The position numbers and the translations under genes are program-made. This document shows, piece by piece, positions 7,784-15,875 of a stretch of 64,000 nt of DNA; position 1 is the first letter of the stretch; each line of letters opens with the position of its first letter. A model generated the notes under the pieces. It was not told where the DNA came from. It made no database searches and saw only the letters and a list, made by a program, of their open reading frames with translations. The stretch lies in the IMG/VR virus record IMGVR_UViG_3300025011_000019, positions 62,001-126,000 of that record; one strand, given 5' to 3'. This DNA comes from a virus.

Positions 7784-7907
7784 CTAAAAGAGATTATCCA
7801 ATGAGTAAGAGGGTCAAAATCTCTTACTATTATATTATACTCAAATTGGATTACTTTTATTCTAAGGGAGTAGAAATCAATTGACGAATTGGAAGGAGGT
7901 AAGAAAC

Positions 7908-8054
7908 ATGCAAGAATTTTTTCTAATTTGTTTTAAAAAAACTACAAAAGCAGTTGAAATTATTCAAGCAAATTCTGAAGATTAAGCAATACGAAAATAT
8001 GCAAGCAATGGGAATGGATGTATTCAATTAATTAACGATTCCCTTGAAAACTAG
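7908..8054 (+). pseudogene. 48-codon gene split by an in-frame TAA
   Basis: A strong ribosome site (AAGGAGG) precedes an ATG that opens 25 codons, ending EIIQANSED, then TAA at 7983-7985. The same frame stays open for 22 more codons (AIRKYASNGNGCIQLINDSL) to a TAG. The joined reading, ...ANSED-x-AIRKYASNGNGCIQ, is what a small intact phage protein of this type looks like. I infer a nonsense mutation of one codon; the short 25-residue product may still be made. It could also be a sequencing error. Confidence 0.6.
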
Positions 8055-8072
8055 AAAGGATGAATACAAATT

Positions 8073-8435
8073 ATGTTTGAATTTGAATTAGATGATGATA
8101 ATTTACCTGTATGTGACATTAATATTAAAGAATGGAACTCAATGTCTTCAGAACAGCAAGAGGAGTATATAGTAGTCAATAACATAAAAGTAAAATACTC
8201 TACCGATATATCTGATACTTTATCAAAGGGTTTTGGACGATTAGATAATTGGGGATTTTGGGAATATCAGTGTAAACAAATAAGGTATCCTAAATTTATA
8301 ATAACATTTGCAGATGATGTCTACCAATTTGTAAAAGAAAATAACGATGGCACGTTATGTTACAAAACATTTGGTGGAGGCAAATTAGATATTAAACCTG
8401 AAGAGATAGGAGTAAAATATAGACAAATAAAATGA
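8073..8435 (+). CDS. Hypothetical protein, 120 aa
   Basis: Acidic protein with EFELDDDNLP at the start and a C-terminal half rich in aromatic and glycine residues (YQFVKENNDGTLCYKTFGGG). AGAAAGGATGAAT precedes the ATG. No family can be assigned. Confidence 0.65.
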   Translation: MFEFELDDDNLPVCDINIKEWNSMSSEQQEEYIVVNNIKVKYSTDISDTLSKGFGRLDNWGFWEYQCKQIRYPKFIITFADDVYQFVKENNDGTLCYKTFGGGKLDIKPEEIGVKYRQIK

Positions 8436-8475
8436 GTTATTATATAATATTTTTTCAAGTGAAAGGATTGATAAT

Positions 8476-8661
8476 ATGTTTGGTTTAATAAGGAAAAAGA
8501 AAATCATTGAACAAATAACATATCTTGACGTAAATATAGATAAATGGAAGGATATTTGGAAAGACGCAAAAGATGAAAATGTAAGGGTTACTGTCTTAAA
8601 TACATTAGATAATATTCATAATTTAGTGTTAGAAACAGCAAGATTTGTGGACAAAGCATAA
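8476..8661 (+). CDS. Hypothetical helical protein, 61 aa
   Basis: Short basic N-terminus (MFGLIRKKKIIEQ) followed by two amphipathic helices. It probably oligomerises or lies at a membrane surface, but has no real transmembrane segment. AAGTGAAAGGATTGA gives the ribosome site. Unknown. Confidence 0.6.
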   Translation: MFGLIRKKKIIEQITYLDVNIDKWKDIWKDAKDENVRVTVLNTLDNIHNLVLETARFVDKA

Positions 8662-8689
8662 ATTAAACGAATCTACAGGAGGAATAAAA

Positions 8690-8884
8690 ATGAGTAAACT
8701 AAAAGAAATCAATCTTAAACTAACTGAAAATGAATATCGAGCATTAATAGCGATGATAGATAATAGTTATAATGCTTGTCAAAGTGGTTGTGCATTTGGC
8801 GAAATGCAAAAGAAAAATTCTGATTGTAGTAAGTGTCTTTACACAATTGCAAGACATAGTGTAGAAGGAATGTTTGGTATTTAA
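8690..8884 (+). CDS. Cysteine-containing small protein, 64 aa
   Basis: The ATG behind AGGAGGAATAAAA is used, not the earlier in-frame codon inside the previous gene. It begins MSKLKEINLKLTENEYRALI and carries four cysteines (C-x3-C, then C-x2-C), enough for a zinc site, in an otherwise helical protein. An SD plus a 7-codon ORF (8902-8925) lies right after it. Function unknown. Confidence 0.65.
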   Translation: MSKLKEINLKLTENEYRALIAMIDNSYNACQSGCAFGEMQKKNSDCSKCLYTIARHSVEGMFGI

Positions 8885-8943
8885 GGAGGAAGGTGTTAAT
8901 TATGAATACATTTATGGGTTTATAAAGAAAGGAATTGATTTAA

Positions 8944-9369
8944 TTGGATAATATAGAAAAATTCAAGCAAGAATATATGTGTGAATTGGTAAACGATAAT
9001 TCTGCTTTAAATCCTATGGAAATGTGTTTGCTACACTTATATACACAAGTTTATAAGAATTGTCAATGGATACACAATCAAATAGGAAAAAGTCCTAATG
9101 ACCAAATTGACCTTTTGGCTCATGAAATTAATAAAATGTGTCACGAATTAAAATTAAATAGTGAAAAAATATTTGATGTTTCATCATTATCGGGTAGACT
9201 TAGACCTAAAAAGTTTAGCAGACACATTAACGTGGAAATTATTCCTACAATACACAACTCAGAATATCATCAAGTCAATGATCTTTATAATAAAATATCA
9301 GCAGAAGATAGAAAAAGAAAAGAGGAGCGAGAAAAAGAAAGATATGAATATTATTCTTTTGAGTTATAG
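8944..9369 (+). CDS. Hypothetical protein, 141 aa, TTG start
   Basis: The frame opens at TTG, 12 bases after GAAAGGAA; no ATG is well placed. The protein is helical and ends in a very basic, charged tail (KISAEDRKRKEEREKERYE). Coiled-coil or nucleic-acid contact is possible for the tail. Family unknown. Confidence 0.6.
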   Translation: MDNIEKFKQEYMCELVNDNSALNPMEMCLLHLYTQVYKNCQWIHNQIGKSPNDQIDLLAHEINKMCHELKLNSEKIFDVSSLSGRLRPKKFSRHINVEIIPTIHNSEYHQVNDLYNKISAEDRKRKEEREKERYEYYSFEL

Positions 9370-9489
9370 TATCAAATAATAATTTAATCTATTTAAGGAT
9401 GTGATGCTATATATGATTGTAAGATACTAAATAATAATATACATAAACAGTAACAATAAAATAAAATAATAAAGGACGGTAATGTATTA

Positions 9490-10455
9490 ATGAGTAATGA
9501 ATTAACAATTTTTGAAGGACAAGAGTTAGAAATCCTAACAAAAGATGATGTAAATTTTGAGTTTGAAGGTACTGTATTATTCAATGGCAAACAAGTTTCT
9601 AAAATTTTAGGTTATGCAGATAATTGTACTACTAAAGAAAGTGAGAGAGTTAATTTGTCTAAAGCCATTACAAATAATATAGATGAAGAAAGTAGGTTCC
9701 TCGTTACGAAAGAAAGTTTTCGTAACTTGGGAGGTTACGAAAATTATACTATAGGAAATAGAGGTGAGGTATTCATAAATGAAGATGGTGTATTTGATTT
9801 GATTTATAACTCACTCCTTCCTCAAGCAAAACAATTCAAAAAGAAAGTTAAAGCAATAATTTCTCAGATTCAAAGAACAGGTAAATTTGATTCTACAGAA
9901 AATAATATCATGCTTATAGAAGATGAAACGGAAAGAAATCTCACTCTAACAATATATAATCTAAAACAAACTTTAACTAATAACCCTAATGATATGCTTA
10001 TGCAATTTGCTTATAATTCTAAGGTAACTGACTTGACTACATATAAACAATCAAAAATGTTGGCATTAATACAAAGTCAAGTTGATGATATAAAAGCCGA
10101 TACAGAACTAATTAAAGGGCAACAATTATACATATGTGATAGAACAAATTTCTCAGAAAAGATGGTTATCTTAGCTAACAAATATTTTGGAAGAGATAAA
10201 TCTAAAGCATATAATGCGTTATTTGGCAAAATGAAAACATTGGGAAGTTTTGATGTTTATCAAAGACGCAAGAATGAATGGGATAAAATCAATGAAGAAA
10301 GAGTAGCAGAAGGTAAAGATCCTTATAAACCAAGCACATTAAAAGGTAAGGTTAATTATCTAGATATCATAGATAAGAATGGGAGATGGGAGCTTTGTTC
10401 TGAAGCATATAAAATAATTGAAACAGATGAATATACTTCAAATACAGCAAGATAA
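9490..10455 (+). CDS. BRO-N / antirepressor-like phage protein
   Basis: The 321-residue protein has a BRO-N-like domain in its first 110 residues (VLFNGKQVSKILGYADN ... EVFINEDGVFDLIYNS ... AKQFKKKVKAII), a linker, and a C-terminal domain that resembles phage ORF6C-type antirepressor ends (KMVILANKYFGRDKSKAYNALF ... LGSFDVYQRR). Such proteins bind DNA and relieve repression or tune early transcription. It lies upstream of the second XRE-like gene, mirroring the XRE plus ORF6N island at 2292-3484, but in the opposite order. A hairpin follows its stop. Confidence 0.8.
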   Translation: MSNELTIFEGQELEILTKDDVNFEFEGTVLFNGKQVSKILGYADNCTTKESERVNLSKAITNNIDEESRFLVTKESFRNLGGYENYTIGNRGEVFINEDGVFDLIYNSLLPQAKQFKKKVKAIISQIQRTGKFDSTENNIMLIEDETERNLTLTIYNLKQTLTNNPNDMLMQFAYNSKVTDLTTYKQSKMLALIQSQVDDIKADTELIKGQQLYICDRTNFSEKMVILANKYFGRDKSKAYNALFGKMKTLGSFDVYQRRKNEWDKINEERVAEGKDPYKPSTLKGKVNYLDIIDKNGRWELCSEAYKIIETDEYTSNTAR

Positions 10456-10474
10456 TATAAAATAATTACATAAA

Positions 10475-10499
10475 AAGCAGGACTTAAAACCTCCTGCTT
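10475..10499 (+). terminator. 8-bp hairpin after the BRO-N gene
   Basis: AAGCAGGA and TCCTGCTT pair around a 9-base loop, followed by CTCTC. A plausible terminator separating this gene from the next promoter. Confidence 0.6.
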
Positions 10500-10581
10500 C
10501 TCTCAAACTATGATCCAATAAATCCGTAATTTCTTAGGTTACAAACACTAAAATAATATTTTTATTTCTCCTAAAATAGTA

Positions 10582-10610
10582 TTGACAATACCCTATAATT
10601 TTGATAAACT
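10582..10610 (+). promoter_or_regulatory. Sigma-A type promoter for the second XRE-like gene
   Basis: TTGACA, a 17-base spacer and TAAACT, 34 bases before the start codon. The perfect -35 box and correct spacing make it convincing. Confidence 0.7.
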
Positions 10611-10643
10611 AAGACTATCAAATAGAAAGGAGTTACGGCATCA

Positions 10644-10910
10644 ATGAAAGACAAAAACACATATACACAATCAAAATTACTAGACATTATGCAAAAATAC
10701 AATTCTACTGATAGACAAATTATTAAGACTAATCTTCAGGAAGTTAAGAAATTATATAATTTTGGCAATGTAGATATTGTAAATGATTTAAACCACAAAG
10801 AAGAGAAAGTAAAATCATGGTTCAATAAAGCCAATCCAACTATTCCAATATTTGAAGATGCTTTGGGATTGGCGGTACGTTATGGTTTTGATATTAGTGA
10901 ATTAATTTAG
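10644..10910 (+). CDS. Second small XRE-like regulator, 88 aa
   Basis: Same length and layout as the protein at 2292: an N-terminal amphipathic helix (KLLDIMQKYNSTDRQIIKTN), a central helix-turn-helix-like part (NVDIVNDLNHKEEKVKSWF) and a C-terminal helix pair (ALGLAVRYGFDISELI). The helix-turn-helix is less canonical. It has its own promoter and AGAAAGGAG ribosome site. I infer a paralogous DNA-binding regulator; the operator is unknown. Confidence 0.65.
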   Translation: MKDKNTYTQSKLLDIMQKYNSTDRQIIKTNLQEVKKLYNFGNVDIVNDLNHKEEKVKSWFNKANPTIPIFEDALGLAVRYGFDISELI

Positions 10911-10934
10911 AGGAATTGAAAGGGGAGATTTAGA

Positions 10935-11081
10935 ATGAATTTTAAAAAAGACATGAGAGTTAAACATGTAAGTCACGGCAAAGGAATTGTACTTGATGTA
11001 GATAAACTTGATTTTGATTCAATTACAGTAGAATTTGACGTTGAACCTGAAGGATGGGGGAAATCCATTAAGAGTTTCTAA
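10935..11081 (+). pseudogene. Small gene, probably frameshifted at a run of five G
   Basis: The frame opens MNFKKDMRVKHVSHGKGIV, a small beta-barrel start seen in many regulators and phage proteins, and runs for 48 codons. Near its end, at GGGGG (11056-11060), the sensible continuation lies in the +1 frame (NPLRVSKSCSKI), which then runs without a stop into the zinc-ribbon gene at 11098. Removing one G would give EGWGNPLRVSKSC and a fused 121-codon frame. I infer an insertion of one G, real or a sequencing error. Confidence 0.5.
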
Positions 11082-11097
11082 AAGTTGTTCGAAGATT

Positions 11098-11298
11098 ATG
11101 ATGAAATGTACAGCGTGTGGTCAAGAATGTTTTGAGGATGAAATATACCCACAGGCAGTATTTTGGGATAATAAAAAATGTGTATGTGAAGTGTGTAGCA
11201 TAGATTTTGAAGAGATTGGAGATGTGGTTCAGTTTAGGCAGGATTTAATAGATGATGGGTATGTAGAACCAGTATTCGAACAGAAAGGAGAAATTTAA
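11098..11298 (+). CDS. Zinc-ribbon protein, 66 aa
   Basis: The frame has CTACGQEC near the N-terminus and CVCEVC in the middle, a two-knuckle zinc site, then an acidic C-terminus. The start is uncertain: two adjacent ATG codons lack a strong ribosome site, and the reading frame is continuous upstream with the probably shifted end of the previous gene. It may therefore be the C-terminal domain of a single original protein. Confidence 0.55.
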   Translation: MMKCTACGQECFEDEIYPQAVFWDNKKCVCEVCSIDFEEIGDVVQFRQDLIDDGYVEPVFEQKGEI

Positions 11299-11299
11299 G

Positions 11300-11572
11300 A
11301 TGAAACTAAAAACCAATCAAGAATTAATGGACAGTGGATTTATTCACATTGCAACTAATTTAGTTAATCAAATGGAATCATGGGCAAAATTTTCAGGTTG
11401 TGAAGATACGATTCAATACATTGATCAAAAAGAAGGGGTATTTACTAGTGACATTCAGACAATTAGTTTCGGAAAACTTTGTTTATATGAAAAGATGCAT
11501 AAAAAGATGATGTTTTATCCTAAAGTAAATCAGAATGGTTATATGGAAAAAATATCTGAGAAGTGGATGTAA
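11300..11572 (+). CDS. Hypothetical protein, 90 aa
   Basis: Begins one base after the previous stop with GAAAGGAG inside the end of that gene, so translation is probably coupled. Soluble protein with SGFIHIATNLVNQMESWAKF near the start. No family recognised. Confidence 0.65.
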   Translation: MKLKTNQELMDSGFIHIATNLVNQMESWAKFSGCEDTIQYIDQKEGVFTSDIQTISFGKLCLYEKMHKKMMFYPKVNQNGYMEKISEKWM

Positions 11573-11585
11573 GGAGAGATTTTAG

Positions 11586-11780
11586 ATGGATGAAAAAGTT
11601 TACAATTTAGTTAATGAGCAATTTGAGAAGATGACATTTTCTAAAAAGCCTAGCAACCAATCACTTTTATCAAATAAGTGCCAAGATATCATTTATAAGG
11701 AATGGGGAGTCGGCAATGATGGTCTATGGAAATTAGTTGATAAATATGTAAAAGAATTTATTCCTGATGAAATGGATTAA
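11586..11780 (+). CDS. Hypothetical protein, 64 aa
   Basis: Helical, charged microprotein ending EFIPDEMD, 13 bases after the previous stop and behind AAGGAGAG. Unknown function; part of the closely spaced set 11300-12926. Confidence 0.6.
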   Translation: MDEKVYNLVNEQFEKMTFSKKPSNQSLLSNKCQDIIYKEWGVGNDGLWKLVDKYVKEFIPDEMD

Positions 11781-11804
11781 CAAATGAGAGGATTGTTTTA
11801 AACT

Positions 11805-12059
11805 ATGAGAAAGCTTAGAGATGAATTACCATATGAGTTCATGGGTTGTGAATTTGATGACTGTCGAGCTAGAAAATTTTCAGAAGTTGGAGTAATTAAA
11901 GAATATGATGCAAGAGAAGAAAAATGGATTGGTAAGCATAAAAACATTACTTATTGGTTTGAATTAGTTAATGGTTATGCAGTAGGATTAAATGAAAATC
12001 CAGCAAGGGGAATGAGTTTTCCTGTAGAAAAATTAGAAAGGATGATTAAAAATGGATAA
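11805..12059 (+). CDS. Hypothetical protein, 84 aa
   Basis: Begins MRKLRDELPYEFMGCEFDD and contains a WIGKHKNITYWFELVNGYAVG stretch that should form a beta hairpin. Its last 8 bases overlap the next gene, and the ribosome site for that gene (AAAGGATG) lies inside it, so the two are translationally coupled. Family unknown. Confidence 0.65.
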   Translation: MRKLRDELPYEFMGCEFDDCRARKFSEVGVIKEYDAREEKWIGKHKNITYWFELVNGYAVGLNENPARGMSFPVEKLERMIKNG

Positions 12060-12378
12060 AAGAGAACCTAAATATTCAATTAATGAAAAAGTTGAGATTC
12101 ATGGATGGTGTAGTAGTGCTACAGGAGTAGTCAAGGCAATCAAATGGATTTATCATAACAGACTTGAGGAGTATACTTGGGGTTATTCTATTGATTACGA
12201 TGATGGCAAAGACGCAGGATTTAGTTTAGTATATATTCCTGAAGGATACTTAAACAAACTTGGAGAAAAACGTATTGTACGTATTTCTGGACAGTTAGAT
12301 GAAATTACTAACAAGTATAAGACTAGATATGAATATTCTGATGGATCAATTGAATTAGTAGATAATGTATTAGTATAA
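12052..12378 (+). CDS. Hypothetical beta-rich protein, 108 aa
   Basis: The protein has a short N-terminal barrel-like domain (YSINEKVEIHGWCSSATGVV) and a second beta-rich half, resembling small SH3-like or KOW-like phage proteins, though I cannot name a family. The start overlaps the previous gene by 8 bases. Soluble; no metal site. Confidence 0.6.
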   Translation: MDKREPKYSINEKVEIHGWCSSATGVVKAIKWIYHNRLEEYTWGYSIDYDDGKDAGFSLVYIPEGYLNKLGEKRIVRISGQLDEITNKYKTRYEYSDGSIELVDNVLV

Positions 12379-12422
12379 ATATACTATTTGAAATACTAAA
12401 TTAAAGAAAGAGGATGATTTTA

Positions 12423-12926
12423 ATGTTATTACCACAAGTCATTTCCTTAACCAATCAACAAATTCAAGGAGCAATTACTTATATGCAAGAATTGTATCCA
12501 GACAATGCAGAATTAACTTCATATGAACAAAAATCAAAGAAAGAAAATGATACTATTCTTATACCTGCATTGATAAACAAAAATTTTAAAGATTTAGAAC
12601 AAATACATTTGGCTAGTATTTTGCACTATGTTAAAATGTTTGAATCTTCAAAGAAAGAAGAGGAGAAACCAACTATGAAAAAACTATATCCGCTTTACAA
12701 AATGGAAGTTTGCAGATTTCAAAGAGTAGAAAATGGAGATTGGGAAGCAGGTATTTTGTTTAATGAAGGCTCGGGAATTATTTTAGATAGATTTGGTGAG
12801 AAACCAGAAGAAGTTTATGATTATAAAAGTGGTCTTGTAAGATTTAGCATTCCAGTAGATTTGTTTCTAATACAAGAACAAAAATATTTAGATTCAGAAT
12901 TAGAAGCAAAAGGAAGGATTGATTAA
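12423..12926 (+). CDS. Hypothetical protein, 167 aa
   Basis: I choose the second ATG, nine bases after AAAGAGGA. It has a helical first half (TNQQIQGAITYMQELYPDN ... HLASILHYVKMFESSKKEE) and a beta-rich second half (FQRVENGDWEAGILFNEGSG). Two domains joined by a charged linker at about residue 80. Family unknown. Confidence 0.65.
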   Translation: MLLPQVISLTNQQIQGAITYMQELYPDNAELTSYEQKSKKENDTILIPALINKNFKDLEQIHLASILHYVKMFESSKKEEEKPTMKKLYPLYKMEVCRFQRVENGDWEAGILFNEGSGIILDRFGEKPEEVYDYKSGLVRFSIPVDLFLIQEQKYLDSELEAKGRID

Positions 12927-13133
12927 ATGAATATGCTAAAAGACATTAAGAGTAAACCTGAATTCCCATTCTACGTCAAACTTCAAGAGTGGTATGGTAA
13001 TAGGATTAATGGTAAGAAATTTGATATTCTACACACCTATGAAAATGACGGAGAATTGAACACTGTAATATTTATGATGGAAATTGATAATCAAATAGAG
13101 ATTGCTAGAATCTTTTATTTGAATATCAATTGA
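12927..13133 (+). CDS. Hypothetical protein, 68 aa
   Basis: Starts directly after the previous stop (TAAATG) with AAGGAAGGATTG inside the end of that gene. Beta-rich C-terminal half (NTVIFMMEIDNQIEIARIFY). Unknown. The following 165 bases (13134-13298) contain only a short AAGGAGTGAG and scraps of frames, no convincing gene. Confidence 0.6.
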   Translation: MNMLKDIKSKPEFPFYVKLQEWYGNRINGKKFDILHTYENDGELNTVIFMMEIDNQIEIARIFYLNIN

Positions 13134-13298
13134 CTGTCAGGCAGATGTTGGTACGATGCAAGGAGTGAGAAAATTAATTAAATATGGTGGATTTTATAAC
13201 CAATATGAAATTGAGTAGTCTCAAATAAATGCACGATTTTAAGGTATTGTAAACTGACTCAACAATAAGGGTGAGCAGTTGAAAAGGAGATTATTAAA

Positions 13299-13991
13299 AT
13301 GGAATACAAAGTAGAAGATTTGATATTTTACAATATGAAAACTTCAATTAAACATATTTCTAATTTTAGAATTACAACAGGCAAATGTAAAATATACGAA
13401 ATCGAAAATCAATTGACTGAGAATGAAAAAGTTAAATTCATAGATGATTTAAAAGATGGTGTTGCATCTTATTTGTTAAATATTTTATCTAAATGGGAAA
13501 ATGAAAAAGATTCACTACCAAAAGATAATTACGATTATGTAAAAACAGTTTCTAAAAAAGCATGGATTAAAAGAAATGATGAAAGAAAAATTATCGATAC
13601 AGATTATAAAGTAGGAAAGTATTGGTTGTTTGGTACAGAATTTAAAGATATGAGTACTACTTGCCCATCAACAGAATATTCATATCAGATGGCCTATACT
13701 GGAGGCAACATAATTGATCAGTGGTTTCATGATTTGTGCGATCTTTTATTTAGAGAAGAAGAAAAGTATTTCAAAGAGCATGATACTTTTCAAATTAAAC
13801 TAAGCAAACTGAAAGAATTAGGTAATAAACACAACATTGTTTTTTGTTCAAGAGAATTGAATGATATCGTTTGGAATCGTAAAGATGATATTAGTGAACA
13901 AAGAATTGACGAATATATAAACGCATATGAAAGATTATATCAGTTTATAGATCAAATCAGCAATGAATTAAATCAAAATTCTTCAACATGA
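13299..13991 (+). CDS. Hypothetical protein, 230 aa
   Basis: One of the larger unknowns. It is soluble, with a helical first third, a Trp-rich centre (KVGKYWLFGTEFKDMSTTCP) and a helical end with several aromatic residues. AAAAGGAGATTATTAAA precedes the ATG. I do not recognise the family. The stop overlaps an ATG of the next frame, but that gene has a better start downstream. Confidence 0.7.
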   Translation: MEYKVEDLIFYNMKTSIKHISNFRITTGKCKIYEIENQLTENEKVKFIDDLKDGVASYLLNILSKWENEKDSLPKDNYDYVKTVSKKAWIKRNDERKIIDTDYKVGKYWLFGTEFKDMSTTCPSTEYSYQMAYTGGNIIDQWFHDLCDLLFREEEKYFKEHDTFQIKLSKLKELGNKHNIVFCSRELNDIVWNRKDDISEQRIDEYINAYERLYQFIDQISNELNQNSST

Positions 13992-14050
13992 GTAATAATG
14001 AAACCGTAAAATTAGATGGACGAACAAGGATTTGTTTAAGGAGGGACTAT

Positions 14051-14341
14051 ATGATAAATTTAAAATATCTTCCATATTATTATGGTATAATGTCTGGAGA
14101 AGGCAAAAGTAGAATTAATTTGTTAATGCAAGAAGAAAAATTATTAACAGAAATTGAAACTATTATAAGTAAAGAGTTAGCATCTAAGATAAAAGATGAA
14201 TTTAAATCAACATATCATGACTATGATTTCATACGTTATTTAGGAATTTTGAGAAGATGTAAAATATTGTTGTTAAAAGACATTAATGATTTTGATTCAA
14301 TTAGAAAAATAATCAATAAGAATTTAGACTTTGTACTTTAA
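14051..14341 (+). CDS. Hypothetical protein, 96 aa
   Basis: The ATG at 14051 lies behind a strong AAGGAGGG and is preferred over the overlapping ATG at 13988. The protein is helical (LLTEIETIISKELASKIKDEF) and basic. No family recognised. Confidence 0.6.
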   Translation: MINLKYLPYYYGIMSGEGKSRINLLMQEEKLLTEIETIISKELASKIKDEFKSTYHDYDFIRYLGILRRCKILLLKDINDFDSIRKIINKNLDFVL

Positions 14342-14381
14342 ATGATAGATATTATCGGATGATATGAAAGGATGTTGAATT

Positions 14382-14540
14382 ATGGATATTAACGAACTAA
14401 AAGAAAAGATTGAAGAAATGCTGAAAGAGGCAGAAGAATCTGCAAAGCAACCATATTTAAAGGATTTAACATATTCGTTTAGGGATGGTAAAGTATATGC
14501 ATTAGAGAAAGTTTTAGATTTATTTCATAGACTAAAATAA
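14382..14540 (+). CDS. Hypothetical helical protein, 52 aa
   Basis: Two-helix protein, acidic first half (ELKEKIEEMLKEAEESAK) and a C-terminal VYALEKVLDLFHRLK. GAAAGGATGTTGAAT gives the ribosome site. This pattern (short helix, YLKDLTYSFRDGK, helix) is common in small phage proteins of unknown role. Confidence 0.6.
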   Translation: MDINELKEKIEEMLKEAEESAKQPYLKDLTYSFRDGKVYALEKVLDLFHRLK

Positions 14541-14570
14541 CCCCTAACAAACAGGAAATCGAAAGGAAGT

Positions 14571-14909
14571 ATGAATATGGATGTCTCTAAAATGTCTGCA
14601 CAAGAATTGCAAGAGTTAAGTAAGCAAGTAGAAAAGCAACAGAAACTATTAAAGGAAGAAGAATTAAATAAACGCAAAAATATTGCAAAAGCTAAAATTG
14701 AAAAATTCAGAGAGCAAAAAGATTTGATTCTGAGTTTAATCAATCATAGTAGAACTTCTTGTAGCGATACAAATGTTTGTAATGGATATGGTTCTGCTAA
14801 TTATGGTGTAAGGTGTACGAAATGTCATTTGATTGAGATATTTGATAAGGAATGGGATGATGGTGAGTGGGAAGTTGATTTTGATGTTACGATTACTAAG
14901 GTGCAATAG
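14571..14909 (+). CDS. Coiled-coil plus Cys/His protein, 112 aa
   Basis: The first 55 residues are a strongly predicted coiled coil (LQELSKQVEKQQKLLKEEE). After it comes a Cys/His part (INHSRTSCSDTNVC ... VRCTKCHLIE) that looks like a zinc site. The gene at 15572 has the same layout, so the two are related. The start could also be the ATG six bases downstream. Function unknown. Confidence 0.6.
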   Translation: MNMDVSKMSAQELQELSKQVEKQQKLLKEEELNKRKNIAKAKIEKFREQKDLILSLINHSRTSCSDTNVCNGYGSANYGVRCTKCHLIEIFDKEWDDGEWEVDFDVTITKVQ

Positions 14910-14950
14910 TAGTAGGGAATTCATAAATTGAAGTATTAAGGAGGAAAATT

Positions 14951-15510
14951 ATGTTGTATAATGGTTCAGAAGAAACATCTTTTAATTTTGTATATGCAGA
15001 TATCCCAAATTATAAAGCACAGTGGTATTTAAAAATTTCTTCGGAAAATCTCAATGGATTAGTTGAAATTATTGAATGGTTAAAAGGCAAACTAGGTGGT
15101 ATTTATTCTAGACAATTAGAGCAATTATTAGAAGGCAAAATAAAAGAATCAAATATCCACAATCCTTTCTTATTTATAGACAATTTAACTTCTAATGTTA
15201 TTAAAACTTTAGAACAAGGGAAAACATTATTATGGGCTAGTGACGCTAATCGTTTTGAATTAAATGAAAATGTAACAGTATTAAAGGAAATTAAAACTGA
15301 CAATTACCAATTTCCTGATATTGAAGAAGTTATTAATATTGCTAAAGGTGGGGAGGTAAGCATTATTATCTCCAAAGTAATATGCCAAGGAATATCGAAA
15401 GACTACAATTTAATTCAATGTGGGAAGCAAAAGATGAAGCATTAAAATATGTAGATGAAAAACATATTAGTGTAAATACGTCTAAGATATATACTCATGA
15501 AGGTGATTAG
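14951..15510 (+). pseudogene. Gene frameshifted near GGGG at 15350
   Basis: The frame from the ATG behind AAGGAGGAAAA runs to 15445 (164 codons), but its last 30 codons look unnatural. From the G-rich point at 15350-15356 the -1 frame continues sensibly for about 50 codons (GGKHYYLQSNMPRNIERL ... EAKDEALKYVDEKHISV) to a TAG at 15510. I infer loss of one base in an originally 187-codon gene. The protein is soluble and of unknown family; its N-terminal part reads FNFVYADIPNYKAQWYLKIS. Confidence 0.55.
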
Positions 15511-15571
15511 AATTAGAATTCCATTTGAAAGACTCATTTTAAATGACGAAAAATGAAAGAAGGTATTTATT

Positions 15572-15871
15572 ATGAAAAAATATACAAATGATGAATTAAA
15601 GCAACTTATAGGCAATATTAGCGAAGAAATAATACAGAAAAAGAATGAATTAAATTTATTACATGACAAAGTAAAACAATATAAGAGTTTATGCAATCAT
15701 AGTGATTTAACTATTAATGATTGGGGATCAGCCGATTGTAAAATATGTGGGAAACATCTTAGTTGGTACTGTCCAACTTCACCAACTTTAGAATGTGATT
15801 ATGAGCAGGAAGATGGAAGTTATAATGAAGACTCTTGCAGATATTGTGGAGATCCCGAAGAAAGGAAATGA
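15572..15871 (+). CDS. Coiled-coil plus zinc-finger-like protein, 99 aa
   Basis: An N-terminal coiled coil (EEIIQKKNELNLLHDKVKQY) leads to a Cys/His cluster: CNHSD, CKICGKH, then CRYCGD near the end. It matches the layout of the protein at 14571, so I infer a duplicated family of metal-binding coiled-coil phage proteins. AGAAGGTATTTATT is the ribosome site. Role unknown. Confidence 0.65.
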   Translation: MKKYTNDELKQLIGNISEEIIQKKNELNLLHDKVKQYKSLCNHSDLTINDWGSADCKICGKHLSWYCPTSPTLECDYEQEDGSYNEDSCRYCGDPEERK

Positions 15872-15875
15872 TAAA

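Noticed and set aside
9161-9379. Overlapping 72-codon frame within the TTG gene at 8944
   Set aside because: It is another frame of a real gene; its Lys/Arg-rich end arises from AG-rich codons.
13134-13298. Small coding scraps in the 165-base gap
   Set aside because: Short frames without proper ribosome-site spacing; nothing supported.
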